Positions 33,604-42,465 of a stretch of DNA of 64,000 bases are shown in pieces. How positions within the stretch are numbered: position 1 is the stretch's first letter; each line of letters starts with the position of its first letter. This DNA comes from Rhizorhapis sp036570425. Lineage in GTDB: Bacteria > Pseudomonadota > Alphaproteobacteria > Sphingomonadales > Sphingomonadaceae. Below the pieces are notes generated by a model. The model was given only the letters and a program-made list of their open reading frames with translations. It did not search any database and was not told the DNA's origin. The stretch lies in NCBI GenBank assembly GCA_036570425.1, contig DATCYF010000018.1:124001-188000 (forward strand), read 5' to 3'. Both the position numbers and the translations under genes were made by a program.

Positions 33604-34881
33604 ATGCATGATATCAGACTGATCCGGGAAGATCCGGCCGCGTTCGATGCGGCACTCGCCAAAAGAGGACTTGAGCCGCTAAGCGCGCAACTTCTGGCAT
33701 TGGATGAGCAAAAGCGCGCAGTTTCGACGCAGGTCCAAACTTGCCAGGCGCGACGCAATGAGGCCAGCAAGCTTATCGGGCAAGCCATGGCCCAGAAAGA
33801 CATGGAAAAGGCCGAAGCGTTGAAGGCTGAGGTCGCCGACCTCAAAGAACGCATGCCCGAACTGGAGACTCAGGACCGCGCAATCGGCGAGGAATTGCAG
33901 GCTATGCTGCTTGCCATTCCGAACTTGCCGGCCGAGGACGTGCCCATTGGCCCGGATGAGAGCGCAAACATCGAGCTTGCCCGCTGGGGCGAACCGCGCC
34001 GCTTCGATTTCAAACCGCAGGATCATGCCGATTTCGGACCCGCGCTGGGGCTGGACTTTGAAGCGGCTGCCGCCATGTCGGGGGCACGCTTTACTGCCCT
34101 GCGTGGGCAAATGGCCCGCCTGCATCGCGCGCTGGCGCAGTTCATGCTTGACCGGCAGACGGCGGAGAATGGCTATGAAGAGGTCAATCCGCCATTGCTG
34201 GTCCGCGATGAAAGCCTGATCGGCACTGGGCAGCTTCCCAAATTCGCGGACGATCTGTTCCGCACCACGGATGGGCGCTGGCTTATCCCGACGGCGGAGG
34301 TCAGCCTCACCAATCTGGTGCGCGAGCAGATTGTTGCGGACTTTTCGCTGCCCTTGCGATTTACGGCCCTCACCCCCTGTTTCCGTTCGGAAGCAGGATC
34401 GGCGGGGCGGGACACGCGGGGTTTTATCCGTCAGCATCAGTTCGAGAAGGTCGAACTTGTCACTATATGCCCGCCCGAGCAATCCGAAGCAGAGCACCAG
34501 AAAATGCTGGCCGCCGCGGAGGGGGTTTTGCAGGCGCTTAAGCTGCCCTACCGACGAATGCTGCTGTGCACCGGCGATATGGGCTTTGGCGCGCGCAAGA
34601 CCTTTGACCTGGAAGTCTGGCTCCCAAGCCAGGAGACATATCGGGAAATAAGCAGCATCTCCAACTGCGGCGACTTTCAGGCCCGGCGCATGAACGCCCG
34701 CTACAGGCCGGAAGGGGAGAAGAATACGCGCTTCCTCCATACATTGAATGGCTCTGGCCTGGCGGTCGGACGCACGCTGGTGGCCGTGCTGGAAAATTAT
34801 CAGCAGGCGGATGGCAGCGTGGCCGTCCCTGAAGCTCTGGCTCCCTATATGGGCGGGCTCACGAAGTTGACGCCCAGATAA
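33604..34881 (+). CDS. serS: Seryl-tRNA synthetase
   Basis: Charges tRNA-Ser. The 425-residue product has the N-terminal coiled-coil tRNA arm (residues 30-110, rich in AEALKAEVADLKERM) and the class II core with motif 2 FRSEAGSAGRDTRG and motif 3 LAVGRTLVAVLENYQ. The frame is open from 33247, but ATG 33604 (MHDIRLIREDP) is the family start. It is followed by surE at 41 bp, a common pairing. Confidence 0.98.
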   Translation: MHDIRLIREDPAAFDAALAKRGLEPLSAQLLALDEQKRAVSTQVQTCQARRNEASKLIGQAMAQKDMEKAEALKAEVADLKERMPELETQDRAIGEELQAMLLAIPNLPAEDVPIGPDESANIELARWGEPRRFDFKPQDHADFGPALGLDFEAAAAMSGARFTALRGQMARLHRALAQFMLDRQTAENGYEEVNPPLLVRDESLIGTGQLPKFADDLFRTTDGRWLIPTAEVSLTNLVREQIVADFSLPLRFTALTPCFRSEAGSAGRDTRGFIRQHQFEKVELVTICPPEQSEAEHQKMLAAAEGVLQALKLPYRRMLLCTGDMGFGARKTFDLEVWLPSQETYREISSISNCGDFQARRMNARYRPEGEKNTRFLHTLNGSGLAVGRTLVAVLENYQQADGSVAVPEALAPYMGGLTKLTPR

Positions 34882-34922
34882 TCGTTGCCGCTCAGGCGAT
34901 TGGCTTTACCTTAGGATTGAAG

Positions 34923-35690
34923 ATGCGCATTCTCCTCACCAATGATGACGGCGTTCATGCGCCCGGCTTGGAAGTTCTGGAAACAATCGCCCGTACCTTG
35001 TCGGACGACATCTGGATCGTTGCGCCGTCGGAGGAGCAATCAGGCGCAGGGCATAGCCTCACCCTCTCCCGCCCAGTGCGTATTCGCGAACACGGTAAAC
35101 AGCATTATAGCGTCACCGGCACGCCCACTGACGCAGTCCTTATGGCTGTTGGCAAGCTGATGAAGGATACACCCCCCGATCTTATCCTATCCGGGGTAAA
35201 CCGGGGCGCGAACATCGCCGAGGATGTCACATATTCCGGCACCGTTTCCGCCGCAATGGAAGGAACGTTGGCAGGATTCCGTTCGATTGCGCTAAGTCAA
35301 GCATACGCGCGGGAAGGCATGGCTGACGCCGTGCCCTTCGCCTGCGCAGAGGCTTGGGGGGAGAAAGTTTTGCGCCCGCTGCTGGACTTGCCGATGATGC
35401 CGCGCACTTTGCTCAACATCAATTTCCCCTCCGTAGAACCAAATGCTGTGGGGGGTATCAAAACGGTCCGTCAGGGCTTCCATGACTATGGTCGCTCCAG
35501 CATAATAGAGGGCACTGACCCTCGCGGCTTTCCTTATTACTGGTTTGGGCTTGGCAGCGGAATCCATACACCGGATCACGGAACCGATTTGGAGGCCGCG
35601 GCTGACAATTACATCACCGTAACCCCGCTGCATCTCGACCTGACCCATTATGAAAGCCTGGACATGGTCCGCGCCGCCTTTGCCGATTAA
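34923..35690 (+). CDS. surE: 5'/3'-nucleotidase SurE
   Basis: Metal-dependent nucleoside monophosphate phosphatase linked to stationary-phase survival. The 255-residue product starts MRILLTNDDGVHAPG, with metal-binding DD and the later SGAGHSLTL and GVNRGANIAEDVTYSGT segments. ATG 34923 with AGGA 6 nt upstream is preferred to the TTG at 34917. It lies between serS and the NlpD-like gene; pcm, often present in this cluster, is missing. Confidence 0.97.
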   Translation: MRILLTNDDGVHAPGLEVLETIARTLSDDIWIVAPSEEQSGAGHSLTLSRPVRIREHGKQHYSVTGTPTDAVLMAVGKLMKDTPPDLILSGVNRGANIAEDVTYSGTVSAAMEGTLAGFRSIALSQAYAREGMADAVPFACAEAWGEKVLRPLLDLPMMPRTLLNINFPSVEPNAVGGIKTVRQGFHDYGRSSIIEGTDPRGFPYYWFGLGSGIHTPDHGTDLEAAADNYITVTPLHLDLTHYESLDMVRAAFAD

Positions 35691-35739
35691 ACAGCCAAGG
35701 CAGGAAAATGGCTGAACATCAGGCCGGGGGAAAGCATTA

Positions 35740-36804
35740 ATGCAGCGACCTATTCAGAACCTGCGTTGCATGTCGGCACTGGTGATATGCTCTGCGCTCA
35801 GTGCCTGCATTCCGACTGTCCGGTCGCCCGTAAGCAACATCCCTCAGAGCGCCGCACCGCCGCCCCGCCTACCTGTCGATCTTGTTACCCAAATGGAGCC
35901 CGAGCCGGTTTGGAACGCACGTCAGGTCGTACCGAACGCCCGCACCATTCCGGAAAGCAGCTATATTGTTAGTCCGGGGGACACGCTGCGCGGAGTGGGT
36001 AACAGCACCGGCGCTGGCTCGGAAATCCTTGCAAAAGCCAATGGGCTTCAGCCGCCTTATGTCATCTATCCCGGCCAAAGGCTGCGGGTGCCCGGTGGGC
36101 GTTATCATCTGGTTTCCGACGGTGAAACGGGCATTGCCATTGCCCGCGCCTATAGCATCCCCTGGGGTGATGTCGTTGATCTCAATGGTCTGGAGGAACC
36201 CTTCATCCTTCGCCGGGGGCAGCGGCTGCTGCTTCCATCAGAGCCCGGCAGGGATCATGCGCAAACGCTGGAAGAACGCGCCGCCGCCTTCCGAATCGAT
36301 ATCGACGATATCCTGACCGGCAGCCAGCCCGCACTCAAGGAGGGCGAAGGAACGGCCACGGCCTCAGCCGCTCCCAAGCCCCTGCCCTCCACCGCAGCCA
36401 TCAGCGAACCTGCTGTGTTTTCGGGCGAATTTTCCTGGCCGCTCAAAGGCTCCATACTGACGTCCTTCGGCCCAGGCGTCGGCGGACAACGCAATGAAGG
36501 CATCGATATAAAGGCCCCCAAGGGTACGCCGATCCTCGCCGCAGCAGATGGCGTAGTCGCTTATGCAGGCGATGAAATAAAACTGTTCGGCGGCCTGGTG
36601 CTCATCACCCATGGCAGCGGTTGGGTGACTGCCTATGGACATGCGGACTCGCTTAACGTGGTGCGGGGGCAAAAGGTGAAGAAAGGCCAAGTAATTGGGC
36701 TGTCGGGCGCCAGCGGATATGTGTCTGAACCCAAGCTGCACTTTGAAATCCGCAGGGACAGGAAACCTGTCGATCCGCTCTTGTATTTACCAAAGCGCAT
36801 ATGA
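35740..36804 (+). CDS. LysM and M23-domain lipoprotein, NlpD-like amidase activator
   Basis: A 354-residue envelope protein. It has a lipoprotein signal with lipobox ALSAC near residue 23 and two LysM segments (YIVSPGDTLRGVG at about 75 and YHLVSDGETGIAIARAY at about 127). The C-terminal LytM/M23 domain covers residues 230-350. The first zinc ligand of active M23 enzymes (HxxxD) is changed to NEGID, while THG, YGH and HFEI remain. That pattern matches E. coli NlpD, so it is probably a catalytically dead activator of a cell-division amidase. It overlaps the potassium channel gene by 4 bp. Confidence 0.9.
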   Translation: MQRPIQNLRCMSALVICSALSACIPTVRSPVSNIPQSAAPPPRLPVDLVTQMEPEPVWNARQVVPNARTIPESSYIVSPGDTLRGVGNSTGAGSEILAKANGLQPPYVIYPGQRLRVPGGRYHLVSDGETGIAIARAYSIPWGDVVDLNGLEEPFILRRGQRLLLPSEPGRDHAQTLEERAAAFRIDIDDILTGSQPALKEGEGTATASAAPKPLPSTAAISEPAVFSGEFSWPLKGSILTSFGPGVGGQRNEGIDIKAPKGTPILAAADGVVAYAGDEIKLFGGLVLITHGSGWVTAYGHADSLNVVRGQKVKKGQVIGLSGASGYVSEPKLHFEIRRDRKPVDPLLYLPKRI

Positions 36805-37844
36805 GAATCGACAAATCGCCCCGCGGTCCTGTTACATCCTTTCTCCGCCGCCGCGCGGCGCTTTCCGCTTTGGCGGATATAGGCTGGCGCGTTGTCCTCG
36901 TGATCGCATTGATGGGCATTGTCCTGCTCGTTCACTGGTTTGAACGAGACAGCCTTTACGATGGTGTGGATGGCGAGATCAGCTTCATCGACATTCTTTA
37001 TTTCACAACAGTGACCATCACGACCGTCGGATATGGCGATATAGTTCCGGTAACGCCCACAACCCGGCTTTTCGAAGCCATCATTGTGACGCCAATCCGC
37101 ATCTTCGTCTGGCTGATCTTCCTGGGAACAGCCTATCATTTCGTCATCAGAAATACATATGACAGGTGGCGCATGGCCCGTATTCAAAAGACACTGCAAA
37201 ATCATATCGTTGTCGCTGGCTTCGGTACCAGCGGGTCGGAAGCGGTTCATGAACTGATTGCACGGGGCACACCTGCTGAACGGATCGTCGTCATTGATCC
37301 CGACGATGAGGCAGGGCAGCAGGCCGAAGCGCTGGGATGCAACGTCCTGTGTGGCGATGCGACTCGGGACAAGACACTCGATGCCGTGAAGGTCAGCCAC
37401 GCGAACGCCCTCATCATTTCGGCGGGACGGGACGACACCTCTATTTTGATTACGCTCACGGCCCGTCATTTGGCCCCGGACCTGCCGATCAGCGTTTCGG
37501 TGCGCAATGAGGATAATGAAATCCCCGCGCGGCAGGCCGGGGCGACAACAGTCATCAACCCGGTGAGCTTCGCTGGCCTCTTGCTTGCGGGCTCCTGTCA
37601 TGGGCTTCATATCAGCGATTATCTGGCAGACCTCGCCTCAGCGCATGGCCGCGTGAAGCTTCACGAACGGGCAACAATTCCGGCGGAATGTGGCAAGCCC
37701 CTTTCGGCGATTACGACGGGCCTTGGCGTTCGCATTTATCGGAATGGCCAGCCGGTCGGCTTCTGGGAAGAGGGCGCACACGTGTTACAAGCCGGCGACA
37801 TCATCGTGGAGATTCTGGAGTCGGTAGAATCCGAATCGTCCTAG
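36801..37844 (+). CDS. Two-helix potassium channel with RCK (TrkA-N) domain
   Basis: A 347-residue inner-membrane ion channel. Helix 1 is at residues 30-46, the selectivity filter TVGYGD at 75-80 and helix 2 at about 90-112. A cytoplasmic RCK domain follows, with a Rossmann loop VVAGFGTSGSEAV near 136, acidic VIDPDD, and a C-terminal TrkA-C-like part (about 275-340). This is the MthK/Kch design. Translationally coupled (ATGA) to the NlpD-like gene, an unusual but clear partner. Confidence 0.92.
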   Translation: MRIDKSPRGPVTSFLRRRAALSALADIGWRVVLVIALMGIVLLVHWFERDSLYDGVDGEISFIDILYFTTVTITTVGYGDIVPVTPTTRLFEAIIVTPIRIFVWLIFLGTAYHFVIRNTYDRWRMARIQKTLQNHIVVAGFGTSGSEAVHELIARGTPAERIVVIDPDDEAGQQAEALGCNVLCGDATRDKTLDAVKVSHANALIISAGRDDTSILITLTARHLAPDLPISVSVRNEDNEIPARQAGATTVINPVSFAGLLLAGSCHGLHISDYLADLASAHGRVKLHERATIPAECGKPLSAITTGLGVRIYRNGQPVGFWEEGAHVLQAGDIIVEILESVESESS

Positions 37845-37892
37845 CCCAGCAAAACAGGTGACAATCGGCTTCATCATCCCTATTTCGCGCCG

Positions 37893-39221
37893 ATGGTCAC
37901 TACCCTACCCTCATCCCCGAAAGTCGGCATGGTTTCGCTCGGCTGCCCCAAGGCGCTGGTCGATAGCGAGCGTATCCTGACAAAATTGCGATCCGATGGC
38001 TATGATTTGTCAGCCAGCTATGAGGATGCCGACGTCGTTCTCGTCAACACCTGCGGATTCCTCGACTCCGCGAAGGAAGAATCGCTGGAGGCCATAGGCG
38101 AAGCGATGGCCGAAAACGGCCGCGTCATCGTGACCGGATGCATGGGCAAGGAAGCAGAAGCGATCCGTGCACGCTTTCCCGGCGTGTTAGCTGTTACCGG
38201 CGCTCATCAATATGAGGCGGTGGTCAACGCGGTACATGAAGCATCACCGCCTATTCCAAACGCCTTTGTCGATCTTGTGCCTGAGGGCGGCCTGAAACTC
38301 ACACCGCGGCATTACAGCTACATCAAGATTTCGGAGGGCTGCAACCATCGCTGCGCCTTCTGCATCATTCCTTCATTGCGCGGCGATCTCGTCAGCCGCC
38401 GACCCGATGCGATCTTGCGCGAAGCCGAAAAGCTCGTTGCGGCCGGAACGAAGGAACTGCTGGTCATCAGCCAGGACACGTCGGCCTATGGCGTCGATAT
38501 CAAGCATCAGCCGCGCGAATGGAAAAAGCGGCAGGTACGTGCGCATATGACCGACCTTGCGCGCGAATTGGGAAGCCTCGGCGCGTGGGTTCGCCTGCAC
38601 TATGTCTATCCTTATCCGCATGTGAATGACGTCATTCCGTTGATGGCCGAAGGGCTGATTACACCTTATCTGGACATTCCATTCCAGCATGCCGCCCCCT
38701 CTGTCCTGAAGGCCATGAAACGCCCGGCCAATGAAGCGAAAGTGTTGGAGCGGATTCGGAACTGGCGCGAAATATGTCCTGACATTGCGATCCGTTCCAG
38801 CTTTGTCGTCGGCTTCCCGGGCGAGACAGAGGCGGATTTCCAATATCTTCTCGATTGGCTGGATGAAGCGCAACTCGACCGCGTTGGAGCCTTCCGCTTC
38901 GAACCTGTCGAGGGCGCAGCGGCAAATGCCCTGCCCGACGCGGTTCCCGAAGAAATCAAGGAAGAGCGCTATCAGCGAATCATGGAAAAAACGGCCGCGA
39001 TCAGCGCCGCCAAGCTTCAGGCAAAAATTGGCCGTACGCTGCCCGTGATTATCGACGCGGCAGACGATGAGGGCGGTGCGACCGGTCGATCACAAGCAGA
39101 CGCACCAGAAATCGACGGCGAAGTACACCTGCGCGATGCGCATGGGCTGAAAGCAGGCGACATTGTGAACGTTCAGGTCGAGGACGCCGATGAGCATGAT
39201 CTTTTCGGCGTACAGGTCTGA
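37893..39221 (+). CDS. rimO: Ribosomal protein S12 methylthiotransferase RimO
   Basis: Radical SAM enzyme that methylthiolates an aspartate of ribosomal protein S12. The 442-residue product opens KVGMVSLGCPKALVDSE, with further cluster cysteines in VNTCGFLD and VTGCMG. The radical SAM motif is EGCNHRCAFCIIPSLRG, and a C-terminal TRAM domain is present. SLGCPKALVDSE and the SLRG after the cysteines separate it from MtaB at 17527. Confidence 0.97.
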   Translation: MVTTLPSSPKVGMVSLGCPKALVDSERILTKLRSDGYDLSASYEDADVVLVNTCGFLDSAKEESLEAIGEAMAENGRVIVTGCMGKEAEAIRARFPGVLAVTGAHQYEAVVNAVHEASPPIPNAFVDLVPEGGLKLTPRHYSYIKISEGCNHRCAFCIIPSLRGDLVSRRPDAILREAEKLVAAGTKELLVISQDTSAYGVDIKHQPREWKKRQVRAHMTDLARELGSLGAWVRLHYVYPYPHVNDVIPLMAEGLITPYLDIPFQHAAPSVLKAMKRPANEAKVLERIRNWREICPDIAIRSSFVVGFPGETEADFQYLLDWLDEAQLDRVGAFRFEPVEGAAANALPDAVPEEIKEERYQRIMEKTAAISAAKLQAKIGRTLPVIIDAADDEGGATGRSQADAPEIDGEVHLRDAHGLKAGDIVNVQVEDADEHDLFGVQV

Positions 39222-39296
39222 CGAAAGAGGAACACAAGCTCCTGTCATTGCGACACCAAATCTGATTGTAAGTCTCAGGACTCGAACCGACGCGAA

Positions 39297-39315
39297 GCCT
39301 GTTCATCGAACAGGC
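39297..39315. terminator. 8-bp hairpin downstream of rimO
   Basis: GCCTGTTC pairs with GAACAGGC around a 3-base loop, 75 bp after the rimO stop and between convergent genes. There is no T-tract. It may be a 3' stabilising structure or weak terminator. Confidence 0.4.
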
Positions 39316-39372
39316 GCTGCGCCGCTAGATTCGATTCGCATGTCTCTCCAACGAGAAAGGACGGGGCGATAG

Positions 39373-39576
39373 TCAGGCGTCGACCTTGGCTTCCGTGCAT
39401 CGGTCATGGATAGCCTGGCGAAAAATCTCGCCGGTCATCGCTCTGCCCGCATTGGGCCAGCCTTCGGCAATCAACACGCGTTCAATTTCGAATGCCGTAT
39501 CAAATCGCCCGCTGTCCGCCAGCATAAAGGCCCGTTCCCGCACAGCTTGATCGGCTTTATTGACAGTCAAATTCAT
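39373..39576 (-). CDS. Small conserved-type hypothetical protein
   Basis: A 67-residue soluble protein (MNLTVNKADQAVRERAFMLA, then IERVLIAEGWPNAGRA). AAGGAG lies 8 nt before the ATG. Regular amphipathic helices and normal codon use support a real gene. I do not recognise a function; the helix patterning would fit a small DNA- or protein-binding adaptor, but nothing shows it. Confidence 0.7.
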   Translation of the reverse strand: MNLTVNKADQAVRERAFMLADSGRFDTAFEIERVLIAEGWPNAGRAMTGEIFRQAIHDRCTEAKVDA

Positions 39577-39693
39577 CAGGCTCTCCTTCTGGACGCTTAC
39601 GGTCCATCAACGCTTGAATACGCGGAAATTTCCTTTCTATCGGACTGAAATCAGGAATTCCACGTGGTCCATTGTTGTAATAGGGTGGACAGC

Positions 39694-41094
39694 ATGACTG
39701 ATTATTCCGCCCTCCTGAAGCCCGACCAGGGCCAGGCCGCCCACTCCCTCCACCTGATAGACAGCAAGAGATTCGAAGATTGGCTGAAAACCCAGCCAGA
39801 GCGGTGCCGGGCCGCCCTCTCGGCGCAGAAATTCATAGGCAAAGGATTGGACTTCGCGATCTTGCCTGGAGAAAATCCCGATGACTGGGCTGCTGTGCTG
39901 GGCGTCGCGAATGTGGAGAACCTCTCAAGCTGGTGCCTCGCCAAGGCAGCAGAGGCATTGCCCGAAGGCACCTACCGGGTTGAGGATATACAGCCCGGTT
40001 CCGCCATGCTGGGATGGCTGACTGCTCAATACCGCTTCGACCGTTATCGCGATCTGAATGGCAGCGCCGGGCCGCGTATCCTGCTTGTCGAGGACGTGAA
40101 GCGAATTGACGAAACGGTCCGTTTGGCTGAGGCAACAGCGCTGGTCCGCGACCTTGTCAACACGCCCACTGCCGATATGGGCCCGCCTGATCTGCAAACG
40201 GCTGCCGAAAGAATGGCAAAGGAATTCGGTGCCAAAGTCGCTGTCGTTCACGGCGACGCATTGCAGGACGGCTATCCTATGGTTCATGCCGTCGGACGAG
40301 CAGCCGACAAGGCCTTTGCCCCGCGTCTCATAGAGATGAAATGGGGCGACCCCAAAAACCCCAGGATCGCAATCATAGGCAAAGGCGTTTGCTTCGACAG
40401 CGGAGGCCTTGATATCAAGCCGTCCAGCGGCATGCGATTGATGAAGAAGGACATGGGCGGCGCGGCGCACGCACTGGCGCTCGCCCGGCTGATTATGGGC
40501 GCGCGATTGCCAGTGCAGTTGCACCTTCTCATTCCGGCGGTTGAAAATGCCATCAGCGGCAATGCCTTCCGCCCCGGCGATGTATTGAAAAGCCGCAAGG
40601 GACTAACGGTGGAAATCGGCAATACGGATGCGGAAGGCCGCCTGATACTGGCGGACGCGCTGACCCGCGCGAGTGAGGAAGATCCGGAACTGATCCTGGA
40701 TTTTGCAACTCTCACCGGCGCGGCACGCGTAGCGCTTGGACCAGACCTTCCCGCCCTATTCGCCAATGACGATGCCCTGGCGGACGCGCTGTGCGAAGCT
40801 GGCGGCAACGTCGACGATCCGATCTGGCGTCTGCCGCTGTGGGCACCTTATGCCGAGATGTTGAAATCCGATATCGCCGATCTCAACAATAGTGCCGAGG
40901 GCGGATTCGCTGGCGCCACCACGGCAGCGCTCTTCCTGGAGAAGTTCGTGGCCGATGGCGTTAAATGGGCGCACTTCGACACTTTCGCCTGGCGTCCATC
41001 CGCCAAGCCGGGACGTCCGAAAGGCGGAGAGGCGCTGGGCCTGCGCGCCGTCTGGCAAATGCTGCTGCAACGATATGGTGGTCTTAACCCGTAA
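39694..41094 (+). CDS. M17 family leucyl aminopeptidase
   Basis: Cytosolic dizinc/manganese aminopeptidase. The 466-residue product has the M17 metal and catalytic motifs: GKGVCFDSGGLDIKPSSGM, LMKKDMGGAAH and NTDAEGRLILADAL. The N-terminal domain is divergent from PepA, as in the sphingomonad leucyl aminopeptidase family protein group. ATG 39694 is preferred over 39664 for its AGGGTGGA site. Monocistronic. Confidence 0.94.
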   Translation: MTDYSALLKPDQGQAAHSLHLIDSKRFEDWLKTQPERCRAALSAQKFIGKGLDFAILPGENPDDWAAVLGVANVENLSSWCLAKAAEALPEGTYRVEDIQPGSAMLGWLTAQYRFDRYRDLNGSAGPRILLVEDVKRIDETVRLAEATALVRDLVNTPTADMGPPDLQTAAERMAKEFGAKVAVVHGDALQDGYPMVHAVGRAADKAFAPRLIEMKWGDPKNPRIAIIGKGVCFDSGGLDIKPSSGMRLMKKDMGGAAHALALARLIMGARLPVQLHLLIPAVENAISGNAFRPGDVLKSRKGLTVEIGNTDAEGRLILADALTRASEEDPELILDFATLTGAARVALGPDLPALFANDDALADALCEAGGNVDDPIWRLPLWAPYAEMLKSDIADLNNSAEGGFAGATTAALFLEKFVADGVKWAHFDTFAWRPSAKPGRPKGGEALGLRAVWQMLLQRYGGLNP

Positions 41095-41192
41095 TCCGCC
41101 GATTCAATCGGTAGGTAAGGGAATTTCCAGCCTTTATTGCCTTTTTTGAACTCCGTTTCGCAACCGGGTTACAACTGGTGCGTTACGACTTC

Positions 41193-41591
41193 ATGAACAA
41201 GCATAGTGCCACAGCCGATTTGCACGAAGCGGCTCCGTTGACCGGGCTGGCCCTGAGCAACTGGATGAGGACGCTTGTTGACTATGTGCGGTCGGGAGAG
41301 CCCGATCTCACCAATCGCCAAATGGCCTTGATGATGATTGTGTATATCTTGCCCGGCCCTCATACTGTAAGGGGTCTGGCGGACAAACTCAACGTTTCAA
41401 AGCCCGTCATTACTCGCGCCTTGAACAAGCTGGGTGCTCTCGGCTATCTGCGCCGGGAGCGGGATGATGCGGATCGCCGCAACATCTTTGTTACCAGGAC
41501 GTCGAAAGGGGCCCATTTTCTTGACGGATTTGAACGTTTCATCGCAGAACACAGCGATGAACATTGGGGTAAAGAGCGGGTCACAAGCTGA
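41193..41591 (+). CDS. MarR family transcriptional regulator
   Basis: A 132-residue winged-helix regulator: HTH segment HTVRGLADKLNVSKPVITRA, wing LRRERDDADRRNIFVTRTSKG. A GTG start at 41178 is an alternative. The 3' end overlaps the NlpC/P60 gene by 35 bp, so it is probably cotranscribed with it and argC. The ligand and targets are unknown. Confidence 0.88.
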   Translation: MNKHSATADLHEAAPLTGLALSNWMRTLVDYVRSGEPDLTNRQMALMMIVYILPGPHTVRGLADKLNVSKPVITRALNKLGALGYLRRERDDADRRNIFVTRTSKGAHFLDGFERFIAEHSDEHWGKERVTS

Positions 41592-42465
41592 CGCAGGACG
41601 GAATCGCTTCACATTGACCGGGCGTTCAGTAGCGCTGGACCGGCGGGTTAACGCCATTCGCGGCGATTTGGCGGATGTCGCGTTGGCCGGACGCTATTTC
41701 GCGCCCCATTATTCCTGCCCCCAGACATTTTCGCTTACTGCGCCGCGAGTGGCCATTCGGTCGAAAGCCCATATGTCCTCAACGGCCATATCCGAATTGC
41801 TGCACGGAGAGATGTTCCAAGCGATAGACATCGCTGGCGGTTGGGCATGGGGCTATTGCGTGCATGACCATTATGTCGGCTATATTCCCGTGGACACGCT
41901 GGGCAAACCTGTTCTCTCGACGCACCTCGTTACTGCCGCCGCAGCACTGGTCTTCGCAGAACCCAATATCAAATCGCCCGCAAAAGCACGCTTTCCCATG
42001 GGCAGCCGCGTTTCGGGAGAAGTGGAAGGCGCGTTTCTGAAGTGCCCTGAGGGTTTCATTCATCTGCGCCACCTTTCTCCTGTAGACGCGGTACAGGACG
42101 ATCCTGTTGCGATCGCCGAAAGGCTGACTGGCACGCCTTATTTATGGGGCGGGCGCAGCAGCGACGGCCTGGACTGCTCTGGGATGGTCCAACTTTGCTT
42201 CTCCCTTTGCGGAATCGCCCTGCCCCGCGACACCGATCAGCAAATGACGGCACGGGGCAAGGATATCCCTGCTGGCGAATCCTTACGAAGAGGGGATATT
42301 ATTTTCTTCCCCGGCCATGTTGGTCTGATGACTGACCATGAGAACATCGTCCATGCCAATGCTTTCTGGATGCAGGTCATAACCGAGCCACTGGCTGATG
42401 TAATATCACGTTTGGCGGGCGATCATGCGCAACCTGTGCTTGCGCGCAAAAGGATTATGACATGA
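41557..42465 (+). CDS. NlpC/P60 family cell-wall peptidase with SH3 domains
   Basis: A 302-residue cysteine peptidase, probably gamma-D-glutamyl-meso-DAP specific. The N-terminal 190 residues hold SH3-like segments (SELLHGEMFQAIDIAGGWAW, then YVGYIPVDTLG). The catalytic domain shows DGLDCSGMVQ (nucleophile Cys), GHVGLM (His) and HANAF (third polar residue). No signal peptide is visible, as in several alphaproteobacterial relatives. ATG 41557 lies inside the MarR gene; the precise start is uncertain. Its stop overlaps argC by 4 bp. Confidence 0.88.
   Translation: MNIGVKSGSQADAGRNRFTLTGRSVALDRRVNAIRGDLADVALAGRYFAPHYSCPQTFSLTAPRVAIRSKAHMSSTAISELLHGEMFQAIDIAGGWAWGYCVHDHYVGYIPVDTLGKPVLSTHLVTAAAALVFAEPNIKSPAKARFPMGSRVSGEVEGAFLKCPEGFIHLRHLSPVDAVQDDPVAIAERLTGTPYLWGGRSSDGLDCSGMVQLCFSLCGIALPRDTDQQMTARGKDIPAGESLRRGDIIFFPGHVGLMTDHENIVHANAFWMQVITEPLADVISRLAGDHAQPVLARKRIMT

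Noticed and set aside
39250..39330. Minus-strand GGTTCGAGTCC, resembling the T-loop of a tRNA, near a strong hairpin
   Set aside because: The T-stem does not pair (two mismatches of five) and no matching acceptor or anticodon arm can be built around it.
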